A DNA stretch of 60,933 nucleotides from Ulvibacter litoralis. Its GTDB lineage: Bacteria; Bacteroidota; Bacteroidia; Flavobacteriales; Flavobacteriaceae. The translations under genes were made by a program, and so were the position numbers. The notes beneath the pieces are model-generated. The model had not been told where the DNA came from. It worked only from the letters and a program-made list of their open reading frames with translations, and did no database searches. The stretch lies in the NCBI RefSeq assembly GCF_900102055.1, contig NZ_FNBA01000008.1, positions 1-60,933 on the forward strand. Reading direction: 5' to 3'. Shown here one piece after another: positions 35,924 to 44,857 of the stretch. Positions within the stretch are counted from its first letter, which is position 1; every line of letters begins with the position of its first letter.

Positions 35924-36724
35924 ATGGTAGCATCTCTTTGGAAAAACATCCTTCTCGTTCGAAAAAAATCACCCTTAGTTCATAATATCACAAATTTTGT
36001 AGTGATGAATAACACCGCCAATGCATTACTGGCGGTAGGAGCATCGCCTATTATGGCGCACGCTCATGCTGAAATTGACGAAATGACCAGCTTGTGTGCT
36101 TCGTTAGTCATCAACATAGGGACGCTCGACGAATATTGGGTGGAAGCTATGTGTAAGGCTGCAAAGAAAGCAAACCAGGCAAGCAAACCCTTTATTTTAG
36201 ATCCAGTGGGCGCTGGAGCCACCCATTTTAGAGACAGTACCTTGTCAAAATTAGTGGATTTGAAACCCACGGTCATCAGAGCAAACGCATCTGAAATCTT
36301 AGCACTTGCCAAATTCAATAAAACGAAAACAAAAGGAGTCGATAGTACGGCTCACAGTTCGGAGGCTATCGAAGCTGCAAAGGTTCTTAATGAAACATTT
36401 GGGGCGGTGATTTGTATTTCTGGTGAAACAGATATTGTGGTTTCAGGAGAACGGCAAATACAGGTAAAAAATGGGAGTCCGCTAATGACTAAAGTTACAG
36501 GATTAGGGTGTTCGGCTACTGCGATTATTGGAGCATTTATAGCTGTAATTGAAGACAAAACAGAAGCCGTACTCGCCGCAACAGCTTTAATGGCAATCGC
36601 AGGAGAAATTGCAGCAAAAGAAGCAAAAGGTCCCGGAAGCTTACAAGTTTTACTGCTGGATAAACTTTATAACATTACGGAAGCGGAATTTACACAGCAT
36701 TGTAACATAGAACGAGTATCGTGA
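35924..36724 (+). CDS. thiM: Hydroxyethylthiazole kinase
   Basis: Salvages the thiazole moiety, ATP plus hydroxyethylthiazole to its phosphate. The 266-residue protein has KKSPLVHNITNFVVMNNTAN, ALLAVGASPIMAHAHAE, FILDPVGAGATHFR and the active-site KVTGLGCSATAIIGAF. I start at ATG 35924, where family homology begins; the 84 nt before it belong to the riboswitch leader. The stop overlaps the thiE GTG (GTGA). Confidence 0.95.
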   Translation: MVASLWKNILLVRKKSPLVHNITNFVVMNNTANALLAVGASPIMAHAHAEIDEMTSLCASLVINIGTLDEYWVEAMCKAAKKANQASKPFILDPVGAGATHFRDSTLSKLVDLKPTVIRANASEILALAKFNKTKTKGVDSTAHSSEAIEAAKVLNETFGAVICISGETDIVVSGERQIQVKNGSPLMTKVTGLGCSATAIIGAFIAVIEDKTEAVLAATALMAIAGEIAAKEAKGPGSLQVLLLDKLYNITEAEFTQHCNIERVS

Positions 36725-37356
36725 AAGAAGTATTTCCATACAAACTGTACCTCGTAATTTCTGAAGAAGGTTGCGCTGGGCGTGATTTTTTACAAGTTGC
36801 AGAACAGGCAATTTTAGGAGGAGTCGATATCGTGCAACTGAGAGAGAAAAAGGCCTCAAATTCCAAGTTTCGTGAAATAGCTTTTCGATTACAAGAGGTG
36901 CTTGTTAAAACGGACACTCCCTTAATTATAAACGACAATCTGGAAGTAGCACAACACGTAGGAGCCTACGGAATTCATGTAGGGAATAATGATGTGACAC
37001 CTTCTCAGATTCGGGCTGTGTGGAAGGACTGCAAATCGATAGGCTATTCCATCGAATATCTAGCACAAATGAAAAGCAAGGAGGTAGCAGCTTCCGATTG
37101 TTTGGCAGTTAGTCCGGTATTTAAAACGCCAACCAAAATAGATACCATCACCGAATGGGGACTGGAAGGGGTTTCACAAATCCGAAGAGAAACCAATAAA
37201 CCATTAATAGCAATTGGAAATATGAATTCGGACAATGTATTTGAGGTTGTAAAAGCGGGAGCCGATTGCATTGCTGTTGTTTCGGCCATCTGCGCGGCAA
37301 AAGACCCTGCGATGGCTGCATTTACACTGAGAAATCAAATTGAAAAAGCACTATGA
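36721..37356 (+). CDS. thiE: Thiamin phosphate synthase
   Basis: Joins HMP-PP and thiazole phosphate. The 211-residue TIM barrel has VDIVQLREKKAS, LIINDNLEVAQHVGAYGIHVG, SPVFKTPTKID and PLIAIGNMNSDNV. It starts with GTG, overlaps thiM by 4 bp and thiD by 4 bp, so translation is coupled. Confidence 0.95.
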   Translation: MKEVFPYKLYLVISEEGCAGRDFLQVAEQAILGGVDIVQLREKKASNSKFREIAFRLQEVLVKTDTPLIINDNLEVAQHVGAYGIHVGNNDVTPSQIRAVWKDCKSIGYSIEYLAQMKSKEVAASDCLAVSPVFKTPTKIDTITEWGLEGVSQIRRETNKPLIAIGNMNSDNVFEVVKAGADCIAVVSAICAAKDPAMAAFTLRNQIEKAL

Positions 37357-38177
37357 AAAAAAAGCAGTACATCACAACGTTGACCATTGCAGGTTTCGAT
37401 CCTAGCGGTGGTGCCGGAATTCAAGCAGATATTAAAACGATGTCAGCTTTGGGGTGTTATGCCACTTCGGTACTCACAGCATTGCCAGTTCAAAACACGG
37501 TGGGCGTACGGTCAATTTACCCTGTTCCTTACCAAGCTGTAAAAGAGCAAATAGAGGCAGTACTGGAAGATATTTTTCCAGATGCACTAAAAATAGGAAT
37601 GGTGCATACCAGCGAATTGGTGACGACCATCGTCGAAACCTTGCGTAACTACCCTAAAATGCCCATAGTGTTCGATCCCGTGATGGTAGCAACAAGCGGT
37701 CATAAATTAATTGAAAATGAAACCATACAGCGTATCGTGAACACTCTTTTTCCTATTGCAGATATCATCACACCCAATCTTGACGAAGCAGGCATTTTGG
37801 CCGATATGAAAATTGAAACCGTTGAGGAAATGTATCTGGCTGGAAATAAAATAAAACAGCTAGGCGCCAAAAACATATTGCTGAAAGGAGGCCACTTGAA
37901 AACAACGCAACTGACTTCCTTGTTTTTTAGTGAAGAGGATGAGGTGCATGAATTTCATTTTGAAAAATATGAAACCAAGAATACCCACGGTTCAGGGTGT
38001 AGCTTATCGTCTGCGATTGCGTCTTATTTGGCACAAGGAAACTCAATGTTGGAAGCCGTTACCTTGGGGCAAAACTATGTAAAAGAAGCCATCTATCAGG
38101 GCAAAGACATACATATTGGTAAAGGGAATGGCCCTTTGAATCACTTTTTTAACCCAGTAAAACTTATGAAAAAATGA
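37353..38177 (+). CDS. thiD: Hydroxymethylpyrimidine (phosphate) kinase
   Basis: Phosphorylates HMP to HMP-PP. The 274-residue ribokinase-fold protein has TIAGFDPSGGAGIQADIKTM, VFDPVMVATSGHKLI, ITPNLDEAGILADM, LLKGGHLKTTQ, and the catalytic NTHGSGCSLSSAIASYL. It overlaps thiE and tenA by 4 bp each. Confidence 0.96.
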   Translation: MKKKQYITTLTIAGFDPSGGAGIQADIKTMSALGCYATSVLTALPVQNTVGVRSIYPVPYQAVKEQIEAVLEDIFPDALKIGMVHTSELVTTIVETLRNYPKMPIVFDPVMVATSGHKLIENETIQRIVNTLFPIADIITPNLDEAGILADMKIETVEEMYLAGNKIKQLGAKNILLKGGHLKTTQLTSLFFSEEDEVHEFHFEKYETKNTHGSGCSLSSAIASYLAQGNSMLEAVTLGQNYVKEAIYQGKDIHIGKGNGPLNHFFNPVKLMKK

Positions 38178-38833
38178 ATTGGTCAACAAACGCATGGGAG
38201 CACATAAAACCCATTTACAACTCCATCGTAAAAATGCCTTTTATTACGGAACTAAGGGAGGGAACCTTGCCGGTAGAAAAATTTCAGTTCTATATGGCGC
38301 AAGATTCCCATTATCTAGAACACTTTGGTAGAAGCTTGGCAATTATTGCAAGTAGAATTCAAGAGGTCACAGATATGCTCGCTTTTATAAAATTTGCTGA
38401 AGGGGCAATTGTTGTAGAAAACGCACTTCACGAATCCTATTTTAAAGAATTCAACCTGACGGGGAAAGGCAACATGCAACCTGCTTGTCATCACTATGTG
38501 CATTCTCTAAAAAGTACGGCTACGTTAGCAAGTGTTGAGGTAGCAGTTGCCGCAGTACTCCCTTGCTTTTGGATTTATAGAGAAGTAGGAACGTTTATTT
38601 ATGAAAACCAAAACACAGCAGCGAATCCGTATAAAAAATGGATAGATACCTATGCCGGTGACGACTTTGACGTGTTGGTAAAACAGGCGATTGAAATTGC
38701 AGATAGATTGGCTTCAAAGTGTACCACTGCCCAACAACAGGCGATGACCGATGCTTTTTGTACGTCTAGCCACCTAGAATTTCAATTTTGGGATGCTGCC
38801 TATACGTTGCGAACGTGGGAAGATAGCCTATAG
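38174..38833 (+). CDS. tenA: Thiaminase II (TenA), pyrimidine salvage
   Basis: Hydrolyses aminopyrimidine breakdown products of thiamin to HMP. The 219-residue protein has LPVEKFQFYMAQDSHYLEHF, LHESYF, AAVLPCFWIYREVG with the likely active-site Cys region, and WIDTYAGDDFD. Last gene of the salvage operon; no thiC or thiG is nearby, so the operon recovers precursors and does not make them. Confidence 0.95.
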   Translation: MNWSTNAWEHIKPIYNSIVKMPFITELREGTLPVEKFQFYMAQDSHYLEHFGRSLAIIASRIQEVTDMLAFIKFAEGAIVVENALHESYFKEFNLTGKGNMQPACHHYVHSLKSTATLASVEVAVAAVLPCFWIYREVGTFIYENQNTAANPYKKWIDTYAGDDFDVLVKQAIEIADRLASKCTTAQQQAMTDAFCTSSHLEFQFWDAAYTLRTWEDSL

Positions 38834-39117
38834 TTTTATTGAATTTGAGAGCGTGTACATTGGTACGCCAGAACCGTTGTAGGGACAATTACTATAGCTC
38901 CAAGAGAAAAAAATAGAGGAAAGAGTTAGTTTTTTAAAAATCGCATAGAAGGGTAGGGTAGCCCCTACGAATACGGAAACCCGTAAGGGTGTGTGGTAAA
39001 ACTACCTACATTTAGAAATACTAAGACAGTACTCATGGAGATTTTGAGAGATATGAGTACCTTTAGTTGTGATATAAAACGTTAGAGCAGCAAGTTTATG
39101 ATACACACCACACAATA
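38834..39117 (+). other. Junction between core region and accessory region
   Basis: A 284-bp stretch without a gene. It holds an element-like end, AACCGTTGTAGGGACAATTA (38878-38897), like those in the accessory region; an inverted repeat GTAGGG-TAGC-CCCTAC (38953-38968); and a palindrome TACGG-AAAC-CCGTA (38972-38985). The recombinase frame is open from 39073 onward but has no ATG. The switch from core to accessory DNA probably lies near 38870-39073. Confidence 0.5.
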
Positions 39118-40113
39118 TTGAAAGACAAAATAACTGCAACCTCTGCAGTTTTAAAATCTAAACTTCAAGGTGTTGATGATAAACAAAGAATGTTAATTCC
39201 AATCTTCAAAGATCATAATAACAAAATTAAAGAACTGGTTGGAAAAGAATATGCTCCAGGAACATTAGAGCGTTACAAAACATCTTTAAAACACACAATA
39301 GCTTTTTTAGAATGGAAATATCAAATATCGGATATAAATATTGCAAAAATCAATCATGCTTTCATAACAGATTATGAATTTTATTTAAGAAGTGTTAGAA
39401 ATTGCAATAATAACACAGCTGCTAAATACATCAAGAATTTCGGTAAAATCATAAAGATATGTTTGGCCAATGATTGGCTAGACAAAAATCCATTCGCCAA
39501 TTATAAAGCAAAAGTTAGAGAAGTCGAGCGTGTATATTTAACAGAAGAAGAAATCCAAACCATGTTGAATAAAGATTTTAAGACAGAAAGACTATCGCTA
39601 GTTCGTGATATCTTCCTTTTTAGTTGCTTTACAGGATTAGCATACATTGATGTCAAAAATTTAACAAAACTGCATATAAGCATTGGAATCGATGGAGAGA
39701 AATGGGTATTTACTCACAGACAAAAAACAGAATCCGCTTCAAAAATTCCCATACTCCCTGTTACACAAATGATAATTGACAAGTATGCACAGCACCCGCA
39801 ATGTATAAACGAAAACAGACTGCTTCCTATTTTGAGTAATCAGAAAATGAATGCCTATCTTAAAGAAATTGCAGGTGTTTGTGAAATTGAAAAAGATTTA
39901 ACTTTTCATATTGCACGCCACACTTTTGCAACCACCGTAACACTTACAAATGGTGTTCCTATAGAAAGCGTAAGTAAAATGTTGGGGCATAAAAATTTAT
40001 GGACTACCCAACATTATGCGAAAATTTTGGATAAAAAAGTAAGTGAGGATATGAAGGTTTTGAGAGATAAATTCAGTTTAACTGATATAAAATCTCATAA
40101 AAAAATAATTTAA
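39118..40113 (+). CDS. Tyrosine recombinase, N-terminally truncated
   Basis: A 331-residue site-specific recombinase of the Bacteroidota mobile element type. The SAM-like core-binding domain (YAPGTLERYKTSLKHTIAFL) and catalytic domain are complete: Arg in SCFTGLAYIDV, HIARHTFATTVTL with His-x-x-Arg, GHKNLWTTQHYAK with the Tyr. The N-terminal arm-binding domain of about 90 residues is missing: homologous sequence starts at ATSAVLKSKLQG with no ATG, only a TTG at 39118 and a stop at 39070. It is likely a remnant that cannot integrate its element unaided. Confidence 0.85.
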   Translation: MKDKITATSAVLKSKLQGVDDKQRMLIPIFKDHNNKIKELVGKEYAPGTLERYKTSLKHTIAFLEWKYQISDINIAKINHAFITDYEFYLRSVRNCNNNTAAKYIKNFGKIIKICLANDWLDKNPFANYKAKVREVERVYLTEEEIQTMLNKDFKTERLSLVRDIFLFSCFTGLAYIDVKNLTKLHISIGIDGEKWVFTHRQKTESASKIPILPVTQMIIDKYAQHPQCINENRLLPILSNQKMNAYLKEIAGVCEIEKDLTFHIARHTFATTVTLTNGVPIESVSKMLGHKNLWTTQHYAKILDKKVSEDMKVLRDKFSLTDIKSHKKII

Positions 40114-40221
40114 CTTATTATAATAAACTACTATCAAACAACTTATAACTATGATTGTTTTTCTAAATATCTTTTCTTTGTAATTCAAAACAAACATTAA
40201 CTATATAAGAATAGAAATTTA

Positions 40222-41112
40222 ATGAAAGAGAAAAGTATTCCTTTTTATACTTCTATTAATGATTTTCTAGAATCAATACCTGTCAATCATAGGACTAAAA
40301 ATCCTATGTTTTATTGTATGCGTTTAGAAGAGCATAAAGATGAAATTTACAAAGCTCCATTTCGTAGAGATTTTTTTTTTATAGGTTTAATAACATCTAA
40401 AGGAAAAACCAATGTTATTTATAACAATCAAGATGATCATATAAAAGAGTCATTTCTCACTTTTCAATGTTCAAACTTGATTTATAGTTTTTACAAAGAA
40501 AAAAATACGGAAGGTTATCTCATTTATTTTAAACAGGAATACTTTAATTTTTTAAAATTTGATTTTTTTAATGAATTCCCATTTTTTAATATTTTAAACA
40601 TCAACTTATTTCAACTAGAAAATAAAAAATATCAAGAATTAGTACCAGTATTTGAAGAGGTATTTAAATCTTATGAAAATATAGATGTCTTTTCCAAAGT
40701 TACTACACATAAATTTCTTGCCTTACTCTATAATCTAAAAGAATTTACTAAGATTCAAAATGAATTACAACTATTAATAAATTCTAGTCATTCCATTACA
40801 AATCAATATTTAAAATTGGTGAATGTTCATTACCTCGAAAAACGAACAGTTAAAGAATATGCTACCTTATTAAATATCAGTGCTAGTCACTTATCTAAAA
40901 CCGTTAAAACTGAAACTAATAAAAAAGCACTTTCGCATATTAATGACAGGCTTATAAAGGAGGCAAAATCACTGATTCAATTCACTAATTTAAGCATAGC
41001 TGAAATAGCGCATCAATTAGGCTTTTCTGACACTTCTAATTTTGGTAACTTCTTCCGTAAGCATACTTCAACCAGTCCACTAACATTCAGAAAAAACTAC
41101 ACAACCCGATAA
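40222..41112 (+). CDS. AraC family transcriptional regulator
   Basis: A 296-residue protein with an N-terminal ligand domain and a C-terminal AraC double helix-turn-helix (LLNISASHLSKTVKTET ... IAEIAHQLGFSDTSNFGNFF ... HTSTSPLTFRK). The signature NFGNFFRKHTSTSP is clear. It sits in front of the small-gene series at 41200 onward and may control it. Confidence 0.92.
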   Translation: MKEKSIPFYTSINDFLESIPVNHRTKNPMFYCMRLEEHKDEIYKAPFRRDFFFIGLITSKGKTNVIYNNQDDHIKESFLTFQCSNLIYSFYKEKNTEGYLIYFKQEYFNFLKFDFFNEFPFFNILNINLFQLENKKYQELVPVFEEVFKSYENIDVFSKVTTHKFLALLYNLKEFTKIQNELQLLINSSHSITNQYLKLVNVHYLEKRTVKEYATLLNISASHLSKTVKTETNKKALSHINDRLIKEAKSLIQFTNLSIAEIAHQLGFSDTSNFGNFFRKHTSTSPLTFRKNYTTR

Positions 41113-41160
41113 ACACCATTTATTCCCGCTTTTGCACCATTTAATTGATTTAGGTTCATT

Positions 41161-41168
41161 TAATTTTG
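41161..41168 (+). promoter_or_regulatory. Predicted -7 element of the small-gene series
   Basis: TAATTTTG fits TAnnTTTG, 32 bp before the ATG at 41200. TTG copies upstream are at poor spacing, so confidence is modest. Confidence 0.35.
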
Positions 41169-41199
41169 TTTCAAAATAAATCAAAACCAATCAAATTAA

Positions 41200-41748
41200 A
41201 TGAAAATGTTAGTATTAAAAATCGCAGTTGTTGTAATTGCTATAATCAGTGTATTGTGTGTTATTGCCATATTTACAGCAAAAAAATACACCATTAAACG
41301 TGAAATCACCTTAAATAATAGTAACTCAGAGATATATGAGTTTCTACGTTTTCATAAAAATCAAAAACTATTTAATCAATGGTTGAGTTACGACCTTAAT
41401 ACGAAAATTGAAATAAAAGGAAGCGAAGATGGTAAAAAAGGAGCTACACTTCATTTTTCCAGTAAAAGTAAAAAAACAGGTAAAGGAGAATGGGAAACCA
41501 CAAATCTAGTAGAAAACAAAAGAATTGATTTTGAACTTCGATTTTTAGAACCTTATACGTTTACAGCAAATGGTTCACTTTATCTAAAAGAAATTGGTGC
41601 TAATAAAACCAATCTATTATGGGAATACCATAGTGGTATGGATTGGCCAATGAACATTACGCTACTTTTTATGGATATGGACAAAATCATTGGGAAGGAT
41701 ATTGAAGCTTCTTTGGCTAAAATCAAATCAAATACAGAAAAACTATAA
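41200..41748 (+). CDS. SRPBCC-fold protein with N-terminal membrane segment
   Basis: A 182-residue protein with one N-terminal membrane helix (about 3-25) and a START/SRPBCC-like ligand-binding domain: EITLNNSNSEIYEFLRFHKNQ, GEWETTNLVENKRIDFELRF. Ligand unknown. It ends 2 bp before the next gene and begins a tightly packed run. Confidence 0.85.
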   Translation: MKMLVLKIAVVVIAIISVLCVIAIFTAKKYTIKREITLNNSNSEIYEFLRFHKNQKLFNQWLSYDLNTKIEIKGSEDGKKGATLHFSSKSKKTGKGEWETTNLVENKRIDFELRFLEPYTFTANGSLYLKEIGANKTNLLWEYHSGMDWPMNITLLFMDMDKIIGKDIEASLAKIKSNTEKL

Positions 41749-41750
41749 TT

Positions 41751-41963
41751 ATGTCATTCCAAACATACATCAAAAACATAGAAGAAAAAACAGGTAAAAC
41801 AGCAGAAGATTTTCAAACATTAGCAGAACAAAAAAGCTTTACCAGGAATGGAGAATTAGTTGTAAAGGCTACCGAAGTGACCAATTGGTTGAAAGAAGAC
41901 TTTCAGTTAGGCCATGGTCATGCAATGGCTATGTATGCCTATATAAAAGGGAAAAGAGAATAA
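41751..41963 (+). CDS. DUF4287 domain protein
   Basis: A 70-residue protein: SFQTYIKNIEEKTGKTAEDF, LVVKATEVTNWLKEDFQLGH, GHAMAMYAYIKG. All the DUF4287 blocks are present. Function unknown; such genes often sit next to SRPBCC genes. Confidence 0.9.
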   Translation: MSFQTYIKNIEEKTGKTAEDFQTLAEQKSFTRNGELVVKATEVTNWLKEDFQLGHGHAMAMYAYIKGKRE

Positions 41964-41989
41964 ACTACCATCCTTAAAATTATAATTAA

Positions 41990-42625
41990 ATGAACAAGTT
42001 AACTGTCACAAAAATAAGTGCTATCGGATTTGTTGTCCTATTAGTCATTTTACATTTCATAAACACATCAGTAAATCCAATATGGCAACCCATTAGCGAA
42101 TATGCATTAGGAAATGCAGGTTGGTTGATGCAGATTGTATTCTTTTTACTTGGTATAAGTTTTTTAACCTTAGGCTTATATCTAATTAAATACTTACCCA
42201 AAATAGGTTCTAAAATTGGAGGAGTGTTGTTAGTAATAGCATCTCTTGGTAATTTCTTAGCAGGCATTTTTAATACTGATCCTGTGGATACTTTACCCGA
42301 GTACATGACTATGAGTGGCCAAATTCATAACGCAGCAGCAGGATTATTAGGTTTTATGATTTTGGCTACGGTGTTTATTACTTATCAATTTAGAAAACAG
42401 GAAAAGCTTAAACCATTTAGAAAAAATATGTTTGTATTTACTATAATTCTTTGGGGTTTAGAGTTTGCTTTAATTGCTGCTATGGGTATTTATTTAAATG
42501 AAACAAACGGTATGATAACACCAGAGACTCCTATTGGTTGGCTTGGTAGAATCGTTATCGTATTTTGTGCTATTTGGGTTTGGAGTTGTGCTCATTATCT
42601 CCAAAAATCTAATTTCAAAAATTAG
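41990..42625 (+). CDS. DUF998 integral membrane protein
   Basis: A 211-residue protein with about six membrane segments and the family block QPISEYALGNAGWLMQIVFF, then GNFLAGIFNTDPVDTLP and MSGQIHNAAAGLLGFMIL. Function unknown. Gap to the next gene is 5 bp. Confidence 0.88.
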   Translation: MNKLTVTKISAIGFVVLLVILHFINTSVNPIWQPISEYALGNAGWLMQIVFFLLGISFLTLGLYLIKYLPKIGSKIGGVLLVIASLGNFLAGIFNTDPVDTLPEYMTMSGQIHNAAAGLLGFMILATVFITYQFRKQEKLKPFRKNMFVFTIILWGLEFALIAAMGIYLNETNGMITPETPIGWLGRIVIVFCAIWVWSCAHYLQKSNFKN

Positions 42626-42630
42626 CTCAT

Positions 42631-42993
42631 ATGAATACCATCAATCAATTCATAAAAGATAAAATTAAGGAAGAGCATCAACCTATTTTTTCAAAGTTTA
42701 GGAGCTTGATTAAAGCAAAATTTCCAACACTAAAAGAAGAAATGCGAGGAGGAACCGAAAAATATTATGGTGTCCCAGTTTATAGATACAATAGAATTAT
42801 CATCTCCGTGAGCCCTACCCTAAAAGGAATTACCTTTTCATTTACGGATGGTAAACAGTTTGATGACAAGTATAAACTACTGGAAGGAATCGGAAAAAAA
42901 TCATTAAATTTAAGATTGAGTGACCCTAAAGATTATAAAGATGACATACTTGAGTATTATATTTTACAAGCGATTGAATTAGATAACAAATAA
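42631..42993 (+). CDS. DUF1801 domain protein
   Basis: A 120-residue protein with IKAKFPTLKEEMRGGTEKYY, GVPVYRYNRIIISVSPTLKG and the C-terminal DPKDYKDDILEYYILQ. It resembles the YdhG/DUF1801 fold. Function unknown. It is one of three DUF1801-type proteins in the window. Confidence 0.8.
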   Translation: MNTINQFIKDKIKEEHQPIFSKFRSLIKAKFPTLKEEMRGGTEKYYGVPVYRYNRIIISVSPTLKGITFSFTDGKQFDDKYKLLEGIGKKSLNLRLSDPKDYKDDILEYYILQAIELDNK

Positions 42994-43002
42994 AGATGTG
43001 TA

Positions 43003-43371
43003 ATGAAAACAACCATTCTAAGAATAGTTCCTAACATTTATTCCAATGATGTGGAAGCAAGCAAAAAGTTTTATACTCAGTTTTTAGATATGAAATTGGT
43101 GATGGATATGGAATGGGTTTTAACTTTTGCATCCAAAGAAAACCCAAAGGCCCAAATCACAATTATTCAAAATACGGGGAACAAACCACTGGATAATAAA
43201 GCCATTTTTCTATCCATAGAAGTGGTGAATATTGACCTATGGTATGAAAGAGCAAAAACACAAGATATTGAAATAGTTTACCCAATAACAACCGAATCTT
43301 GGGGTGTAAAACGATTTTTTGTCAAAGATCCCAATGGAGCAACAATCAATTTATTGTCACATTGTGTTTAG
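43003..43371 (+). CDS. VOC (glyoxalase/bleomycin-resistance) family protein
   Basis: A 122-residue VOC-fold protein: RIVPNIYSNDVEASKKFYTQ and WGVKRFFVKDPNGATINLLSH. The metal ligands are partly kept (Glu/His positions not clear), so either a glyoxalase-like enzyme or a binding protein. One of several VOC proteins in this region. Confidence 0.88.
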   Translation: MKTTILRIVPNIYSNDVEASKKFYTQFLDMKLVMDMEWVLTFASKENPKAQITIIQNTGNKPLDNKAIFLSIEVVNIDLWYERAKTQDIEIVYPITTESWGVKRFFVKDPNGATINLLSHCV

Positions 43372-43454
43372 TTTTTTAAAAATTAAAAAAGACCGTCAAA
43401 GGGTTGTCACAATTCCTAGTTTTCTTTGTTGTATAAAATTATAATTGTTATAAA

Positions 43455-43694
43455 ATGATAGAAGTATATAAAACTAATATCTTAAAAAAGAAACAAGCTA
43501 GGAGAATAAAGAAACAAATAAAAAATAGGTTTCCTAATTACTGTATTGATTTTGATCTTGAAGATTGTGATCATATTTTAAGAATCGAAAATTTTAACGA
43601 TATATTAGACAATGATGTTATTATTAATTTGGTTCAAAAACAAGGTTTTAATATTGAAATTCTAACAGATGAAATTTCTATAGTAGACATTTAA
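43455..43694 (+). CDS. Small conserved protein with DLEDCDxxLRIE motif (copy 1)
   Basis: A 79-residue protein without recognised function. Its middle, IDFDLEDCDHILRIE, matches INFDLEDCDKVLRIE of the protein at 47617-47868, and both begin with EV/EI-x-KTN and a helix. A ferredoxin-like (HMA-like) beta-alpha-beta pattern is possible. The paralogous pair lies in one gene run. Confidence 0.7.
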   Translation: MIEVYKTNILKKKQARRIKKQIKNRFPNYCIDFDLEDCDHILRIENFNDILDNDVIINLVQKQGFNIEILTDEISIVDI

Positions 43695-43706
43695 AATACT
43701 ATTGTG

Positions 43707-44446
43707 ATGGCATATACAGATAATATTTCAAGACTTTCACGGTTAACGGCAATTCATTTAAAATTACAGTCCAATTTATATGTGACTGTAGAACAATTGT
43801 CGGAGCAATTCAATATTAGCAAAAGAACTGTTTATAGAGATTTACTCGCTTTAGAACAAGCCAATGTTCCTATTGTGGCTGTGGAGGGGAAAGGTTATAC
43901 TTTATGGACGGGTGTAAAATTCCACCTGTAATGTTTACAGAAACTGAAGCAAGTGCACTCATTTTTGCGTAAAAGATAATGGCGAAAACCAAAGATGAAT
44001 CTCTAATTAACGAATTTAATAATGCCATAGATAAAGTAAAAGCAGTATTAAGAAGTGAAGAAAAATCAAAAGCTGATTTTTTAGCGAATAGAACATTTAT
44101 AGGAAAGAATTGGCAAAATGAAAAAACAAGTAATTTTCTTTCTGTAGTACAACGTGCTTTAACAAATTTTAATGTATTAAAAATAGCCTATAAAAAAGAA
44201 TCTGACTTAGAACCAATTCTAAGAGAAATAGAACCTTTTGCTATTTACCATAGTTTTTCAGAAGATTGGATTGTAGTAGCTTGGTGCAGGTTGAGAAATG
44301 AATATAGAAATTTTAGAATAGACAGGATAAAAACCATCGTTAATTTACCCGAAAAATTCGTTCCACACCAAATGACAATGGAAGAATATGGTGAAATCCA
44401 GCGGAAAAAATATTTAGAAGTAAATAGTTTACATTATAAAATATAA
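43707..44446 (+). pseudogene. HTH-11/WYL (YafY-type) regulator, broken
   Basis: The first part (43707-43915) encodes an HTH domain, MAYTDNISRLSRLTAIHLKL and ISKRTVYRDLLALE. The second (43979-44446) encodes the WYL sensing domain, KIAYKKESDLEPILREIEPF. The link shows two lesions. A single-base loss in an A run near 43914 moves the frame, and in the restored frame (PPVMFTETEASALIFA) a TAA at 43970-43972 replaces the expected Glu codon. Both together indicate a pseudogene, not a sequencing slip alone. Confidence 0.82.
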
Positions 44447-44457
44447 AAACAACCAAA

Positions 44458-44772
44458 ATGATAACCGTAAAAGTAACGTACACTGTAAAACCTGATTTTG
44501 TTCAGAAGAACCAAGAAAACATTAACTTGTTTATGACTGATTTCAAAAAATGGACACTAATGAATTCCGCTACGGTTCCTATGTGTGTGGAGACGGCAAA
44601 ACATTTGTTCACCTATCTCATTACAAAAATGAGAACATTCAAAAAAAAAATGCTTCAGGTGCCTTCATTTTTGTCTTTTCAGAAACAAAGAGATGAAAGT
44701 AGCTTAGAAGGCTTGCCAGAAATTGAAGTAATGGAAGTAGTTGCTTCTTCATATGATATTTTTAAGTTTTAA
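44458..44772 (+). pseudogene. Quinol-monooxygenase/ABM-like gene with a shifted middle segment
   Basis: The start (MITVKVTYTVKPDFVQKNQE) and end (VPSFLSFQKQRDESSLEGLP ... EVMEVVASS) lie in frame 1. Between about 44562 and 44645 the family-like sequence EFRYGSYVCGDGKTFVHLSH is found in another frame. The frame is left near an A6 run (44546) and regained at an A10 run (44641-44650). The stated open frame therefore has a wrong middle. Either a decayed gene or homopolymer errors. Confidence 0.65.
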
Positions 44773-44857
44773 AACCTATAAATAAAAAGGAATTTTTCCT
44801 ACTCCAATTTTAAAATTATAGAATCTCAATATTTTGTATTTTTAAACAAAAAAAATA

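Noticed and set aside
39118-40113. Integron integrase (IntI) driving the cassette-like elements
   Set aside because: No IntI-specific insertion is seen before the catalytic motifs; the sequence follows Bacteroidota transposon/phage-type recombinases and lacks its N-terminus.
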